A stretch of 63,777 bases of DNA, from NCBI GenBank assembly GCA_018242685.1, contig JAFEBM010000050.1, positions 1 through 63,777 on the forward strand, given 5' to 3'. The position numbers were made by a program, and so were the translations under genes. Below are positions 47,223 to 54,956 of this stretch, piece by piece. Positions within the stretch are counted from its first letter, which is position 1. Each line of letters starts with the position of its first letter. The notes below the pieces were generated by a model that was not told the origin of the DNA, did not search any database, and saw only the letters and a program-made list of their open reading frames with translations. The stretch is from Nitrospira sp. (GTDB lineage Bacteria > Nitrospirota > Nitrospiria > Nitrospirales > Nitrospiraceae).

Positions 47223-47684
47223 ATGTTGGGAAACTCACAGATCGTGAACCGTGTCCTGCTGGTATTGGTAAGTCTCGCCCTGACCTATCTTCTTGCGTCT
47301 GTCACGCTGATGATCCGCTGGATGAATTTTTGGATCCGCGGGTCCTACTTTGTTTCCTATCAAGTTATTTTCTTGATCACGCTGACGATCTTTCTGCTCT
47401 GGTGGTTGCATCGGCATCATACTGGACCGCTTCCCGTTTCCTCAACCATCCTGTACTCGACCGCCGCCGGATATGTATCAGGGCTGATTGCGATGGCGCT
47501 GTATCCCATCTCTCAACCGGATGGGCTTCAGCAAGTGGCCATGGGCCTCCGGTTTCCTACGCCTGAAGCCGTCGCAGCTTTCTTGTGGTTCCCCGTTCGC
47601 ATGCTGGCCTGGCTGTTCGGCGGCATCGCCGGCTTGGTGATCCTCGCGATGAGTCGACGATTCAAGCCGCTATTGCTTGAATGA
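47223..47684 (+). CDS. Hypothetical four-helix membrane protein
   Basis: 153 residues with four hydrophobic segments (LLVLVSLALTYLLASVTLMI, VIFLITLTIFLLWWL, TAAGYVSGLIAMALY, WLFGGIAGLVILAM). I do not recognise a family. AGGA lies ten bases before ATG 47223. Its stop overlaps the start of the SUMF1 gene (ATGA), so the two are translationally coupled and may function together at the membrane. Confidence 0.7.
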   Translation: MLGNSQIVNRVLLVLVSLALTYLLASVTLMIRWMNFWIRGSYFVSYQVIFLITLTIFLLWWLHRHHTGPLPVSSTILYSTAAGYVSGLIAMALYPISQPDGLQQVAMGLRFPTPEAVAAFLWFPVRMLAWLFGGIAGLVILAMSRRFKPLLLE

Positions 47685-48685
47685 ATACCGGAATAATCAG
47701 CAGTCCGCATACTACAGCCAACAACTCTGGCTCGATTTCTGGGATCGGGACTGTGCCGCTTCTCTCTCCGACCATTGACTCCCAGAGGATGTTCTCGGTA
47801 CAGAAAACCATGGGGCATGATCCGATTGCTTTCAGATTTCCCGTCCTTGTGGCACTCACGGCATTCCTGTTGAACCCCATGAGTGCAAGAGCGCAGGAGA
47901 ACTCATCCTATGAGCGCATCGCCATGCTCGCTCACGAGTCTCCCATGATCACCGTCGGCGAAGGCCTTTTTGTCATGGGGACTGCCAGGACCGGCCATGA
48001 CCCATACAGTCTCGATCTTCCTTACGATGACACCGAACAGCCGCAGCGCCGCGTATGGCTGGATCAGTTTGAGATCGATCGAGACGAGGTCAACCTTGGA
48101 GAATTTCTCCTGTGGCTGAACCGGCAACAACGTCCCATTCCAGCAGAGATACGCAAACTGATCGACCACATGATGACCGTCCATGCGGCCTCGCCGGACA
48201 CCCTCGCCCGTTGGCCGGCACTCTACATCACCTGGACCGAGGCCTCGGATTTTTGCCGCGCGCAGGGCAAACGCCTCCCGACCGAAGCCGAGTGGGAAAA
48301 GGCCGCCAGAGGAGAGAAGGGTAATCTCTTTCCCTGGGGTCACAAACCTCCGGCAATTGGATTGGCTATGTTCGGACAATATCATGTTCACGAAATACCC
48401 ATCGTGGCTTCTGTTGAACGCGGCGAGGAGGGTCGGAGTCCCTACGGCCTCCATCACATGGCGGGGAATGCCGCCGAATGGGTCGAAGATTGGTTCGGGA
48501 TCGACTACTATGCGACCATGCCCGACCGTAACCCGCGTGGAGCAGGGCAAAGTCGCTATAAGGTGGTGCGGGGTGGGTCGTGGAAGAGCGCCCCGCCGTT
48601 GCTGCGAACGGCGACGCGGAACGGCGCCTCGCCAGATCAGCGGGTGTCAACGATCGGGTTTCGCTGTGCCAAGTCGATCCGGTAA
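47681..48685 (+). CDS. Formylglycine-enzyme-like (SUMF1) domain protein
   Basis: 334 residues. After an N-terminal region with a hydrophobic segment (FRFPVLVALTAFLLNPMSARAQ, a signal-like stretch ending near residue 73) comes one SUMF1 domain (about 85-334): GEGLFVMGT, LYITWTEASDFCRAQGKRLPTEAEWEKAAR, NAAEWVEDWFG and GFRCAK. As in the protein at 39633, the catalytic cysteine pair of genuine enzymes is not evident. The ATGA overlap supports the start at 47681; a start at 47789 or 47810 would put the signal peptide at the N-terminus and is a serious alternative. Confidence 0.85.
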   Translation: MNTGIISSPHTTANNSGSISGIGTVPLLSPTIDSQRMFSVQKTMGHDPIAFRFPVLVALTAFLLNPMSARAQENSSYERIAMLAHESPMITVGEGLFVMGTARTGHDPYSLDLPYDDTEQPQRRVWLDQFEIDRDEVNLGEFLLWLNRQQRPIPAEIRKLIDHMMTVHAASPDTLARWPALYITWTEASDFCRAQGKRLPTEAEWEKAARGEKGNLFPWGHKPPAIGLAMFGQYHVHEIPIVASVERGEEGRSPYGLHHMAGNAAEWVEDWFGIDYYATMPDRNPRGAGQSRYKVVRGGSWKSAPPLLRTATRNGASPDQRVSTIGFRCAKSIR

Positions 48686-48704
48686 TGGAGGATAAATCTG
48701 TCTT

Positions 48705-49334
48705 ATGAAGCTGCTGATGATTCGGAGATATCTTGTGTGTGCCCTCGCCATGATGAGTCTCGCCCTACATGCCACGCCCTCTCTGGGCGCAGTGGCCGAA
48801 ACGAACGAGGGGACCGGTTGGAACCTTTATACGAACGCCCGATTCGGTTTTTCTATCCGTTATCCGGGCGACTGGCGCCTTGGCAACCCGCTGCCGGACG
48901 GAATCGGGGTGACACTGTACCCTCCGATCGAGCACAGCCTGGTCGCATTATCCGGCCACATGAATGTGGTCAGCGGCCGCAGCCGGGATGGACGGCAGAC
49001 GCTCAAAGAATTTGCCGATGCCCATCGACGCATCATCACGGACCTGTACGACAAGAAGCAGGTTCAACTCACCTGGCAGAAGGATCAGGAAGCGACCCTG
49101 GCGGGATCCCCCGCGAAGCGCCTGGCCTTCACCTATCAAGACGACAAGCGCAACGCGATGCTGGAAGTCCACATTTTGTCCTTGGGGCGCAACGAAGGGC
49201 GCGGCGTGCGGATCAAGTTGCCGGCCGATCAGACAACCACCCTGATGCCGACGATCACACGGATGCTGAAATCCTATGAGGCGGGCAGAGATCAGAACGC
49301 CGTGAGCCCGATCGTGCCGAAAGAGAAGGGTTGA
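48705..49334 (+). CDS. Secreted hypothetical protein with PsbP-like segment
   Basis: 209 residues with a signal peptide (YLVCALAMMSLALHATPSLGA) and the segment YTNARFGFSIRYPGDWRLG, which resembles the start of PsbP/DUF1795-type domains. The remaining part is alternating strands and one helix (DGRQTLKEFADAHRRIITDLYD). It is probably the third gene of the 47223-49334 operon, 19 bases after the SUMF1 stop. The same frame stays open for about 50 codons beyond the TGA, so a former longer protein is possible. Confidence 0.75.
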   Translation: MKLLMIRRYLVCALAMMSLALHATPSLGAVAETNEGTGWNLYTNARFGFSIRYPGDWRLGNPLPDGIGVTLYPPIEHSLVALSGHMNVVSGRSRDGRQTLKEFADAHRRIITDLYDKKQVQLTWQKDQEATLAGSPAKRLAFTYQDDKRNAMLEVHILSLGRNEGRGVRIKLPADQTTTLMPTITRMLKSYEAGRDQNAVSPIVPKEKG

Positions 49335-49414
49335 AACCAATGTACGAAATCTTCACTGATCGCCTTCTTTCAGGAACAGAAAGGAGCTGATTTTGCCACG
49401 CTGCTCGTCGACGA

Positions 49415-49711
49415 CTATGCCGCCAAGCCAGGACCCGTCGCACTCAGCGACCGAGCATGGTCGATGTGGGTAAGCTTCTCGACGGCTTGCTCCTGAGCCG
49501 AAGGCGGCAGATCGGGATTCAGCCGGGCGACGGCCGCCCGGAGGTCGCGCACCAACACCACATCCCGCTCCGAGAGACGCCCGAGCGTACCCTGCGGACC
49601 GAACCTTTCCTCGTTATAGGCATAGACGCTCTCCCACCCAAGCCGGGCGCGCAGAAACTCGGCGAAGGTCTGTTGGACCAACCGATCTTCGCTATGGATG
49701 TCGGTAATCAT
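49415..49711 (-). pseudogene. hsdR: Truncated HsdR N-terminus (type I restriction subunit stub)
   Basis: 98 codons of which the first 85 or so read as the amino end of a type I restriction endonuclease R subunit: MITDIHSEDRLVQQTFAEFL, then LGWESVYAYNEERFGPQGTLGR, RDVVLVRDLRAA and EKLTHIDHARSL. A full HsdR has about 1000 residues, so more than 90 percent is missing, including the nuclease and helicase parts. Homology ends near 49440, and the following codons are probably resident chromosomal DNA. The start lies three bases after the AbiEii stop. Confidence 0.88.
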
Positions 49712-49713
49712 GC

Positions 49714-50604
49714 TTAGACCGCCTTAATCGCAACGGCTACATTTGCCACAATATCAAATGCTCGTTCTAACTCGAATGCTTCAAACTCCGCCGCTCGGAG
49801 GACAGGCTTCAGAGAACGTCCCACCTGATCCCGTAAGAGTCGCAATCGCTCTTGCGATACATCAACAGGTTCGTTTTCCGGCACAGCCAGCTTGGCCTTG
49901 AGCATCTCAAGCCACGAACGCTCAGCGAGATTGACATGACCCTGCCGCACCGCGTAGTCGATATCGAAATAATCCCGAATGGCCGCCTCTCGCCTGGTCA
50001 ATGCCGCACGAAACTTCTCCGCGAACGCTTCTCGTTTCGCAATGCAAGAGAGCTGAACCGACGGCACCAGCGGCTGCCCTGAAAAGGGATTGAGGAGAGC
50101 GGTAGCAGCTTCTTGTCGCCCCGGCGCTTCGGCCAGTGGCTCTCTCAAGCTGACTTCGATTTTGATTGTCTCACGACGGTGGTGAATCAGTGATTCGTAG
50201 CTCAGACTGCCGACATACTGCCTCGAACTATTTGCTCCTCTCAGCGGCTCTTCTTCCTGGAATTCCAGCATGGCGTCGTACAATGCGCGCAGCGCCTGTT
50301 TCATCGGCTCGATCTTACGGCTGCGTTCCGCTCGTGGAGCATCGACGGCCATCGGAACGGCAAAATCGAGATCCTCGCTTAGGCGGTAGAAGCCGGTATG
50401 CACTTTCGTCAGGCAGGTGCCGCCTTTGAACACCAGGCCTGTATCTGACGAGGCAGACAGAAACGCGAGGACCAGGCTGCAGAAATAATCCTTCTCAATC
50501 AACGCCGACACGAATCCCTGTTGTGCCGAGGTGAAAGCCAGCGCCTCGGCGAAGAGACCCGCGTCATGGTGATGTCGAGGATATAGCGTCTCAGATTCGG
50601 ACAT
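49714..50604 (-). CDS. abiEii: AbiEii-type nucleotidyltransferase toxin
   Basis: 296-residue protein of the AbiEii/MenT-like nucleotidyltransferase family, the toxin of type IV (AbiE) systems. The nucleotidyltransferase motif is clear: FKGGTCLTKVHTGFYRLSEDLDFAV near residue 60-85, with the DxD pair in the last part. Further on are IKIEVSLREP and a Lys/Arg-rich C-terminal region (LSCIAKREAFAEKFRAAL) typical of the family. The start overlaps the antitoxin gene by 14 bases, a normal arrangement for AbiE. No frameshift or stop is seen, so it looks functional inside an otherwise broken island. Confidence 0.9.
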   Translation of the reverse strand: MSESETLYPRHHHDAGLFAEALAFTSAQQGFVSALIEKDYFCSLVLAFLSASSDTGLVFKGGTCLTKVHTGFYRLSEDLDFAVPMAVDAPRAERSRKIEPMKQALRALYDAMLEFQEEEPLRGANSSRQYVGSLSYESLIHHRRETIKIEVSLREPLAEAPGRQEAATALLNPFSGQPLVPSVQLSCIAKREAFAEKFRAALTRREAAIRDYFDIDYAVRQGHVNLAERSWLEMLKAKLAVPENEPVDVSQERLRLLRDQVGRSLKPVLRAAEFEAFELERAFDIVANVAVAIKAV

Positions 50605-51391
50605 TGTCTACGATTCCCCATCGACGATTGGTGGTGCCGCGCTTGGGCTTGGTGGGAATCCACGGAATGAAACTGCGCGTGGGCCTCAACGCTCGCTCCA
50701 ATTTTCGAAGAAGCGATGGTTCGGCCCCTTCGAGATCCAATAGATACCCGATACGCCGAATTGATCCGACATCGCCGTATCGTAAGGTCACTTGCACGAG
50801 ATCTCGCGCCGTCACCCGTCGCTTCTTCAAATCGGCGCGAATCCACTCATAGGCCCGTGGAAGCGAGCCGAATCGCGCCCAATCGTACACGGCATCCAGC
50901 AACGTCCGCACTCTGGATGAATACACTCCCTTCTCGCCGTCCGCCGTCGTAGTTTCCTCGGTCGCCCCCAAACGACTGTCCGCGACCTTGATGAAGGTCA
51001 GCTGCACCGGACCTATGACCCGATCACCATAGATCCTGTTGTTATACGCATAAATCCGATTCGGCACCTGTTCGTCGTAGCCGTACCGGTTGAACGTATT
51101 CGGCCCACAGATTTGGTACCGACCCTTTGAGTCACTGATCAACGTGTTGAGCGCGAGAATTTCGGAAGGCGCCCAACTTCCTCCCAAGGGCAATCGCGGC
51201 GGAATGAGGTAGAGGCCTCGGCGCACCTGGGCGATCATGCGGGCCTTGGAAAGCCGCGTGAAGAGTTTCTTTTCCTGGTCCCGCGAGAGGCTGAGCGCGT
51301 TGGTCAGGTCACCCGTTTTCAGGGTTCTCAAGCCGCGCATCTGCGTGTAGGCGAACAGCTGGCGTTCGAGATTGCCGAGCGTCTGTTTCAT
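50591..51391 (-). CDS. abiEi: AbiEi-type antitoxin and autorepressor
   Basis: 266-residue antitoxin with an N-terminal winged-helix domain (LKTGDLTNALSLSRDQEKKLFTRLSKARMIAQVRRGLYLIPP, residues 24-66) and a C-terminal antitoxin domain (TFIKVADSRLGA, VRTLLDAVYDWARFGS). AbiEi proteins neutralise AbiEii and repress their own promoter by binding inverted repeats. Exactly such a perfect repeat flanks the leader here (51394-51450). The start at 51391 lies directly beside the proximal repeat arm. Overlap with the toxin gene implies translational coupling. Confidence 0.9.
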   Translation of the reverse strand: MKQTLGNLERQLFAYTQMRGLRTLKTGDLTNALSLSRDQEKKLFTRLSKARMIAQVRRGLYLIPPRLPLGGSWAPSEILALNTLISDSKGRYQICGPNTFNRYGYDEQVPNRIYAYNNRIYGDRVIGPVQLTFIKVADSRLGATEETTTADGEKGVYSSRVRTLLDAVYDWARFGSLPRAYEWIRADLKKRRVTARDLVQVTLRYGDVGSIRRIGYLLDLEGAEPSLLRKLERALRPTRSFIPWIPTKPKRGTTNRRWGIVDNVRI

Positions 51392-51393
51392 AA

Positions 51394-51450
51394 TTGCACA
51401 CTATTACATTCAAATGCCCTGACAGGGAACTTGGACATAATAGTGTGCAA
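51394..51450 (-). promoter_or_regulatory. Perfect 13-bp inverted repeat, probable AbiEi operator
   Basis: TTGCACACTATTA at 51394-51406 and its exact reverse complement at 51438-51450, spaced by 31 bases. One arm covers the -10 box and spacer of the promoter, the other lies just before the abiEi start codon. This suits looping or cooperative repression by the winged-helix antitoxin. Confidence 0.75.
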
Positions 51451-51465
51451 CACGGGTTATTGCAA
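51437..51465 (-). promoter_or_regulatory. Sigma-70-like promoter of abiEi-abiEii
   Basis: On the minus strand, TTGCAA (51465-51460), a 17-base spacer, and TATTAT (51442-51437). Transcription would start near 51430, about 40 bases before abiEi. The -35 lies just upstream of the hsdS remnant's stop, showing the promoter is independent of the old restriction operon. Confidence 0.6.
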
Positions 51466-51549
51466 CTAAACAGCCATCTCTCCGCTCATCAGGCGGGGAA
51501 GCAGGGTGGAAGCTCTCCGAGTTCTAGATACCAGCGTTCTCCCATCCGA
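51466..51549 (-). pseudogene. hsdS: HsdS C-terminal remnant
   Basis: About 27 codons on the minus strand reading SDGRTLVSRTRR, then TLLPRLMSGEMAV and a stop. The LLPRLMSGE pattern is the C-terminal end of a type I specificity subunit. Nothing else of HsdS lies upstream before the 567-residue gene's stop at 51616. It is a near copy of the tail of the hsdM-hsdS fusion. Confidence 0.75.
51470..51504 (+). repeat. 35-bp imperfect direct repeat, left copy
   Basis: Matches 53320-53354 at 32 of 35 positions. Both encode the last residues of an HsdS subunit on the minus strand. The two copies bracket the intact 567-residue gene. Confidence 0.85.
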
Positions 51550-51615
51550 TCCCCCATTCCCGACACACGACAAGGGTCTGCAGCGCGAGCCGGTCTTCGC
51601 GGCGGATGTTAGAAA

Positions 51616-53319
51616 TCATGCAGAGTTCTTCTTGACACTTTCACCGACACCCTGGGCGAACGTGCTGCCTTGGACCACGCCGTGAAAAAACTCCAAGAAC
51701 GCCACCGCTCTGCGCAAAATCCCCTGAAACACGGTTCGTAATGTGTAACTTTCGACGCCGAATTCCCTGGCAATCTTCTGATAATTGTCGCCCTTGCGGT
51801 GTGCCACACCACTTGACCGAAGATTCTGTAGTTTGCGAAGGAACTCCACATGCTCTTCACACCCTTGTACGCCATGAATCATACAAGCCTTCTCCAGGCG
51901 CGCAATGCTTCCTTTGATAGCCACATGCTCTGAAGCCGGAATCAATTTGTTCAGCTCTTTCTCGTTGAGTGAATCCACGAGGATTTTTGCAAGCGACCCC
52001 ACCAGATCATCAAAGTCTTTTTGCTCATCAGTCGCGGGCACACGAATAGCACTGAAGTAATGTGCATCCTCCGGAGAAAGAGGTAGGAGTAGTTTCCAAC
52101 CCAACTTTCGGTCACAAGCATTATCTAGTTGCTGATAGCGTGACTTGAAGCCGTGTTCCGGCCAAGCGGAATCAGTAGCATGGGCGAGCAATTGCCGTTG
52201 GAAGAAGGCATTGCTGATACGTCCCGCCGGCGGGATGTTATGGCTTCTCCAGTGTAACTGTTCCTCATAGGGAAGGTCACGGCCAAGATCACCCAGCCAC
52301 GCCACCACACGATCGTCATGGTGGTTGTCCATGGTCATGCCCCACAAGCCACTGCATCGCAGGTAGCCATCTTCCACGGAGTATTTGCTCGGCTGTTGAT
52401 AGTATTTATCGAGCACCTGTTTGCGAAAGTGTACCGGAGTGAGATAGTTCGGCTGACCAGGACTGGCGCCAGAGAAATTAGCTAAGCGATCATGGTCAGA
52501 AGTATTTACGACCTCGGTCCCGTCATCTTTCTGACCTATGATGAACTCGATACATTTCTTCGGATCTTTCTGAGCAAAGCCCCAAAGCCCGCTCTTCTCC
52601 TTCGGTAGTGGCGGGAACAATCGCTTCCCCAACAACCGGCTGAAGGCACGATGTTCGGTTAAACTGCTTAAACTGCCGAAGTCTCCATAACCGATGGTGT
52701 AGGAAAGAAGCTGGCCTCTATGATCGGTGACGCCCTTCTCAAGCCCGAGATTGCCAAGCGATGCTCTCGAACGCTGTCCACAATCAAACATGACGGCTAG
52801 GTGGGCATCCTTAATTGCCAGGAACTGTCGGATCTCCTGCAGCCGAATTTGGACCAGGTTGGGTTCGACGACAGCAATCAGATGCTCGTTTCCTGAGTCA
52901 TCAATCTTTATGTACCGATCCTGCTTGCGGTCGTGGTATAGGCGATGGAAGAAACGGAACTCCTCGCTGACCTCTCGATAGTCTTCTCGCATGTCGTAGA
53001 ATTCTCGATAGACCACAAGGGGTTCGATGCCATCGTCATCACCAAAGCGTAGATATTTTACCTGCGTTTCTCCCTCGCAGTGATACCTGACAGATCCAGG
53101 AAGTCCATCACCGAGGTTCAGATCCCATGATGGATCGTTCAAGCTACGCTCCAACTGATCGCTTGGGATCAAAGCACAATAGATGCTGATGTTGTGGTCA
53201 TCAGCCTTGTCGTCCAGATAGACCGTCATCATCTCCGCGGGACTGATCGGGCGGGTGACCCATTTCAGGAACTCGCCCTGTGCCAGGCGTTGCTTCTCTT
53301 TCTCGATATCGAAGCTCAT
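51616..53319 (-). CDS. Uncharacterised 567-residue protein in restriction island, possible HEPN C-terminus
   Basis: Intact gene of unknown function between two hsdS tail fragments. There is no signal peptide or membrane segment. The N-terminal 430 residues show no motif that I recognise; a conserved-looking block is VRYHCEGETQVKYLRFGDDD near 98-117. The helical C-terminal part (about 450-555) contains LQNLRSSGVAHRKGDN, with Arg501 and His507 giving R-x5-H, the spacing of HEPN ribonucleases, flanked by helices as in HEPN folds. Its ATG overlaps the stop of the hsdM-hsdS fusion (ATGA), so it is translated with it. Genes of this kind inside type I loci are commonly accessory defence factors. The HEPN call is inference. 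Confidence 0.8.
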   Translation of the reverse strand: MSFDIEKEKQRLAQGEFLKWVTRPISPAEMMTVYLDDKADDHNISIYCALIPSDQLERSLNDPSWDLNLGDGLPGSVRYHCEGETQVKYLRFGDDDGIEPLVVYREFYDMREDYREVSEEFRFFHRLYHDRKQDRYIKIDDSGNEHLIAVVEPNLVQIRLQEIRQFLAIKDAHLAVMFDCGQRSRASLGNLGLEKGVTDHRGQLLSYTIGYGDFGSLSSLTEHRAFSRLLGKRLFPPLPKEKSGLWGFAQKDPKKCIEFIIGQKDDGTEVVNTSDHDRLANFSGASPGQPNYLTPVHFRKQVLDKYYQQPSKYSVEDGYLRCSGLWGMTMDNHHDDRVVAWLGDLGRDLPYEEQLHWRSHNIPPAGRISNAFFQRQLLAHATDSAWPEHGFKSRYQQLDNACDRKLGWKLLLPLSPEDAHYFSAIRVPATDEQKDFDDLVGSLAKILVDSLNEKELNKLIPASEHVAIKGSIARLEKACMIHGVQGCEEHVEFLRKLQNLRSSGVAHRKGDNYQKIAREFGVESYTLRTVFQGILRRAVAFLEFFHGVVQGSTFAQGVGESVKKNSA

Positions 53320-53870
53320 ACAGCAATCTCTCCGCTCATCAGGCGAGGGAGCAGCAGGTCACGGACGGCAAGGAAATATTCGTAGATGCGGCCGAACACG
53401 TCCCCGGAGGCTTGCCGGATCTGCTCGCTGTTGAACAGACGCATCAGGTCTTCGAGGACCTTCGGCTCGAAGATGCCGTAGTCCTTCGGCAACACACCCT
53501 TGAGCGGCACAAACTGGTCCTCAATGGCTGTCATGGCCTTGGTCATCAGAGCGGGAAGGCCTGATGGGTCAACCGTGGCCTTGTCCATGAGCCAGTCGTA
53601 TCGGGCTTCTGCTGGAAGCCAAAGCGCCCGGCGAGCAATGTAGTCCGCTGGTAGGAGTCGGCGCCGCGGCATTTTTCCGCCGGCCTGATCGGCTTCACTC
53701 TTCTGCTGAGCAGCCTCGAAGCGATTGGCCGCATGGCGCAGAAAGATTACGCCCAGGACGGGCATGAAGTAGTCGCTTGATGTGAGCTTGGAATTGGCCC
53801 GGAGATTATCAGCGGCGTTCCAGAGGTCGGATTCGAGCTTCTCGATGTCTTTGAAGCTGCCGTCCGTCAT
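53316..53870 (-). pseudogene. hsdM: HsdM N-terminus fused in frame to HsdS tail (deletion derivative)
   Basis: 184 codons from ATG 53870. The first 167 read as the HsdM N-terminal domain (DIEKLESDLWNAADNLRANS, then SSDYFMPVLGVIFLRHAANRF and DVFGRIYEYFL). At the point where HsdM should enter its methyltransferase domain (FTP, DPACGSGG, NPPF motifs) the sequence changes abruptly to AVRDLLLPRLMSGEIAV, the end of an HsdS subunit. A deletion removed about two thirds of hsdM and nearly all of hsdS while keeping the frame. The product cannot methylate. A longer frame to 53939 is open but not typical of the family. Confidence 0.88.
53320..53354 (+). repeat. 35-bp imperfect direct repeat, right copy
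   Basis: Partner of 51470-51504 (three mismatches). It covers the hsdS tail fused to hsdM and the region directly before the 567-residue gene's start codon. Confidence 0.85.
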
Positions 53871-54042
53871 CTGCGTTCGCTGACCATTTCGTCCATATGT
53901 CCCACTCGAATTCGACGCAGTGTACCCGGTTCGTCCCAAGAAATCAGCCTATTGAGAGGCTACTCCAAGGGTTCGTGTCGAGTGGAAAAGGTTGAGGTTC
54001 GAGGCTGAGGGATGACGGGAAAGATAGCGGTTCCCGGGCCTG

Positions 54043-54447
54043 CTACGCGCCGGAATCTTTCATGGCCGACAGATGCTTCATCGCTTCCTTTGCCGCCGCG
54101 CGCGCTTTCGTGGCGGGATTCAAGCTCGCGCCAGGATCGACCTTGTCGCCCATGTCCGCCACCCGTTTACAGTGGGTGATGGCCTCTTGGAGTAACGGCG
54201 CCGCCGCTTGTCCGTGTTCGTTTCCTTTGGGTAAGACACCGAGAATCGCCGTCGCATGTTTGGTCACTTCGGCGCAATGGTGGATGATCGCCCCGCCATC
54301 GCCCATGCCTCCGTGCATGACCATTTCCTCCGCGTCATGGAGCATCGCCTTGCCGTGCTCTCGAATCGCTTGCGTCGACCCTGCCAGGACCGACGCTACT
54401 CCGACGGCCACCGTCAATAGGACGACGGAGAGCATCTGCTTCATCAT
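54043..54447 (-). CDS. Small His-rich exported protein, SmbP-like
   Basis: 134 residues with a signal peptide (MLSVVLLTVAVGVASVLAGS) and a helical, His- and Ala-rich body (AIREHGKAMLHDAEEMVMHGG, IIHHCAEVTKHATAIL, HCKRVADM). The spacing of His along helices resembles SmbP, the small periplasmic metal-binding protein of ammonia oxidisers. It would bind copper or other divalent metals. Its start overlaps the stop of the preceding gene (TGATG), so it belongs to the copper-oxidase operon as its last gene. Confidence 0.72.
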   Translation of the reverse strand: MMKQMLSVVLLTVAVGVASVLAGSTQAIREHGKAMLHDAEEMVMHGGMGDGGAIIHHCAEVTKHATAILGVLPKGNEHGQAAAPLLQEAITHCKRVADMGDKVDPGASLNPATKARAAAKEAMKHLSAMKDSGA

Positions 54448-54956
54448 CAGAACACCCGACCTTTCTTCACCGGCGGTTGATCAGCCGACGTGAGCCGACG
54501 ATACAGCGCGTGAAATTGCTCCGTTGTGAGCGCCGGATTTTCCAGCTCTCTGAGCTGCTCGGCGCTGGCTGGATATTCCACGCTATCATCGAAGCTGGAT
54601 GATGCGATCGCCACATAATGATCCGGGAAGAGCCGCTCGGGCAACAGGATGGTGACCTCTCGATTGTACTTCTTGGCCATCCGGATGGCGGCGCGAGCCC
54701 GCTCGGCAGTGACCAACGGACCCAGGCCGATATTGGTCGGCGGTTTGCCCACCTTCATGAATTGAACATGAAGATTCGTGAGACCCACCTCGGCGAACTC
54801 CTTCTTGATCTCCTCCAGGTCCTTACGATGTTCGTTCGCCAGGACTATTTCAACCCGTCCTGACGATGCAACATTGTCCGGCTGTGCAGCAAGTATATCG
54901 ATCGTCGGCATGCCGAGAACAATCGCGAGACACAGAGCGTGGAGACCCTTGATCAT
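54447..54956 (-). CDS. Secreted hypothetical protein
   Basis: 169 residues with a signal peptide (LHALCLAIVLGMPTIDILAA) and a mixed alpha/beta body: VEIVLANEHRKDLEEIKKEFAEVGLTNLHVQFMKVGKPPTNIGLG, then ARAAIRMAKKYNREVTILLPERLFPDHYVAIASSSFD. I do not recognise a family. Start and stop overlap both neighbours (ATGA with the cupredoxin gene, TGATG with the SmbP-like gene), so it is a fixed member of the operon. Confidence 0.75.
   Translation of the reverse strand: MIKGLHALCLAIVLGMPTIDILAAQPDNVASSGRVEIVLANEHRKDLEEIKKEFAEVGLTNLHVQFMKVGKPPTNIGLGPLVTAERARAAIRMAKKYNREVTILLPERLFPDHYVAIASSSFDDSVEYPASAEQLRELENPALTTEQFHALYRRLTSADQPPVKKGRVF

Noticed and set aside
46480..47238. 252-codon minus-strand frame overlapping the VTT-domain gene
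   Set aside because: It is a shadow of the real gene, rich in Arg/Ser with no hydrophobic segments, while the VTT frame has clear membrane helices.
51470..53354. 35-base direct repeats as transposon target-site duplications
   Set aside because: They are too long and imperfect for this and encode the HsdS tail; duplicated specificity-subunit ends explain them better.
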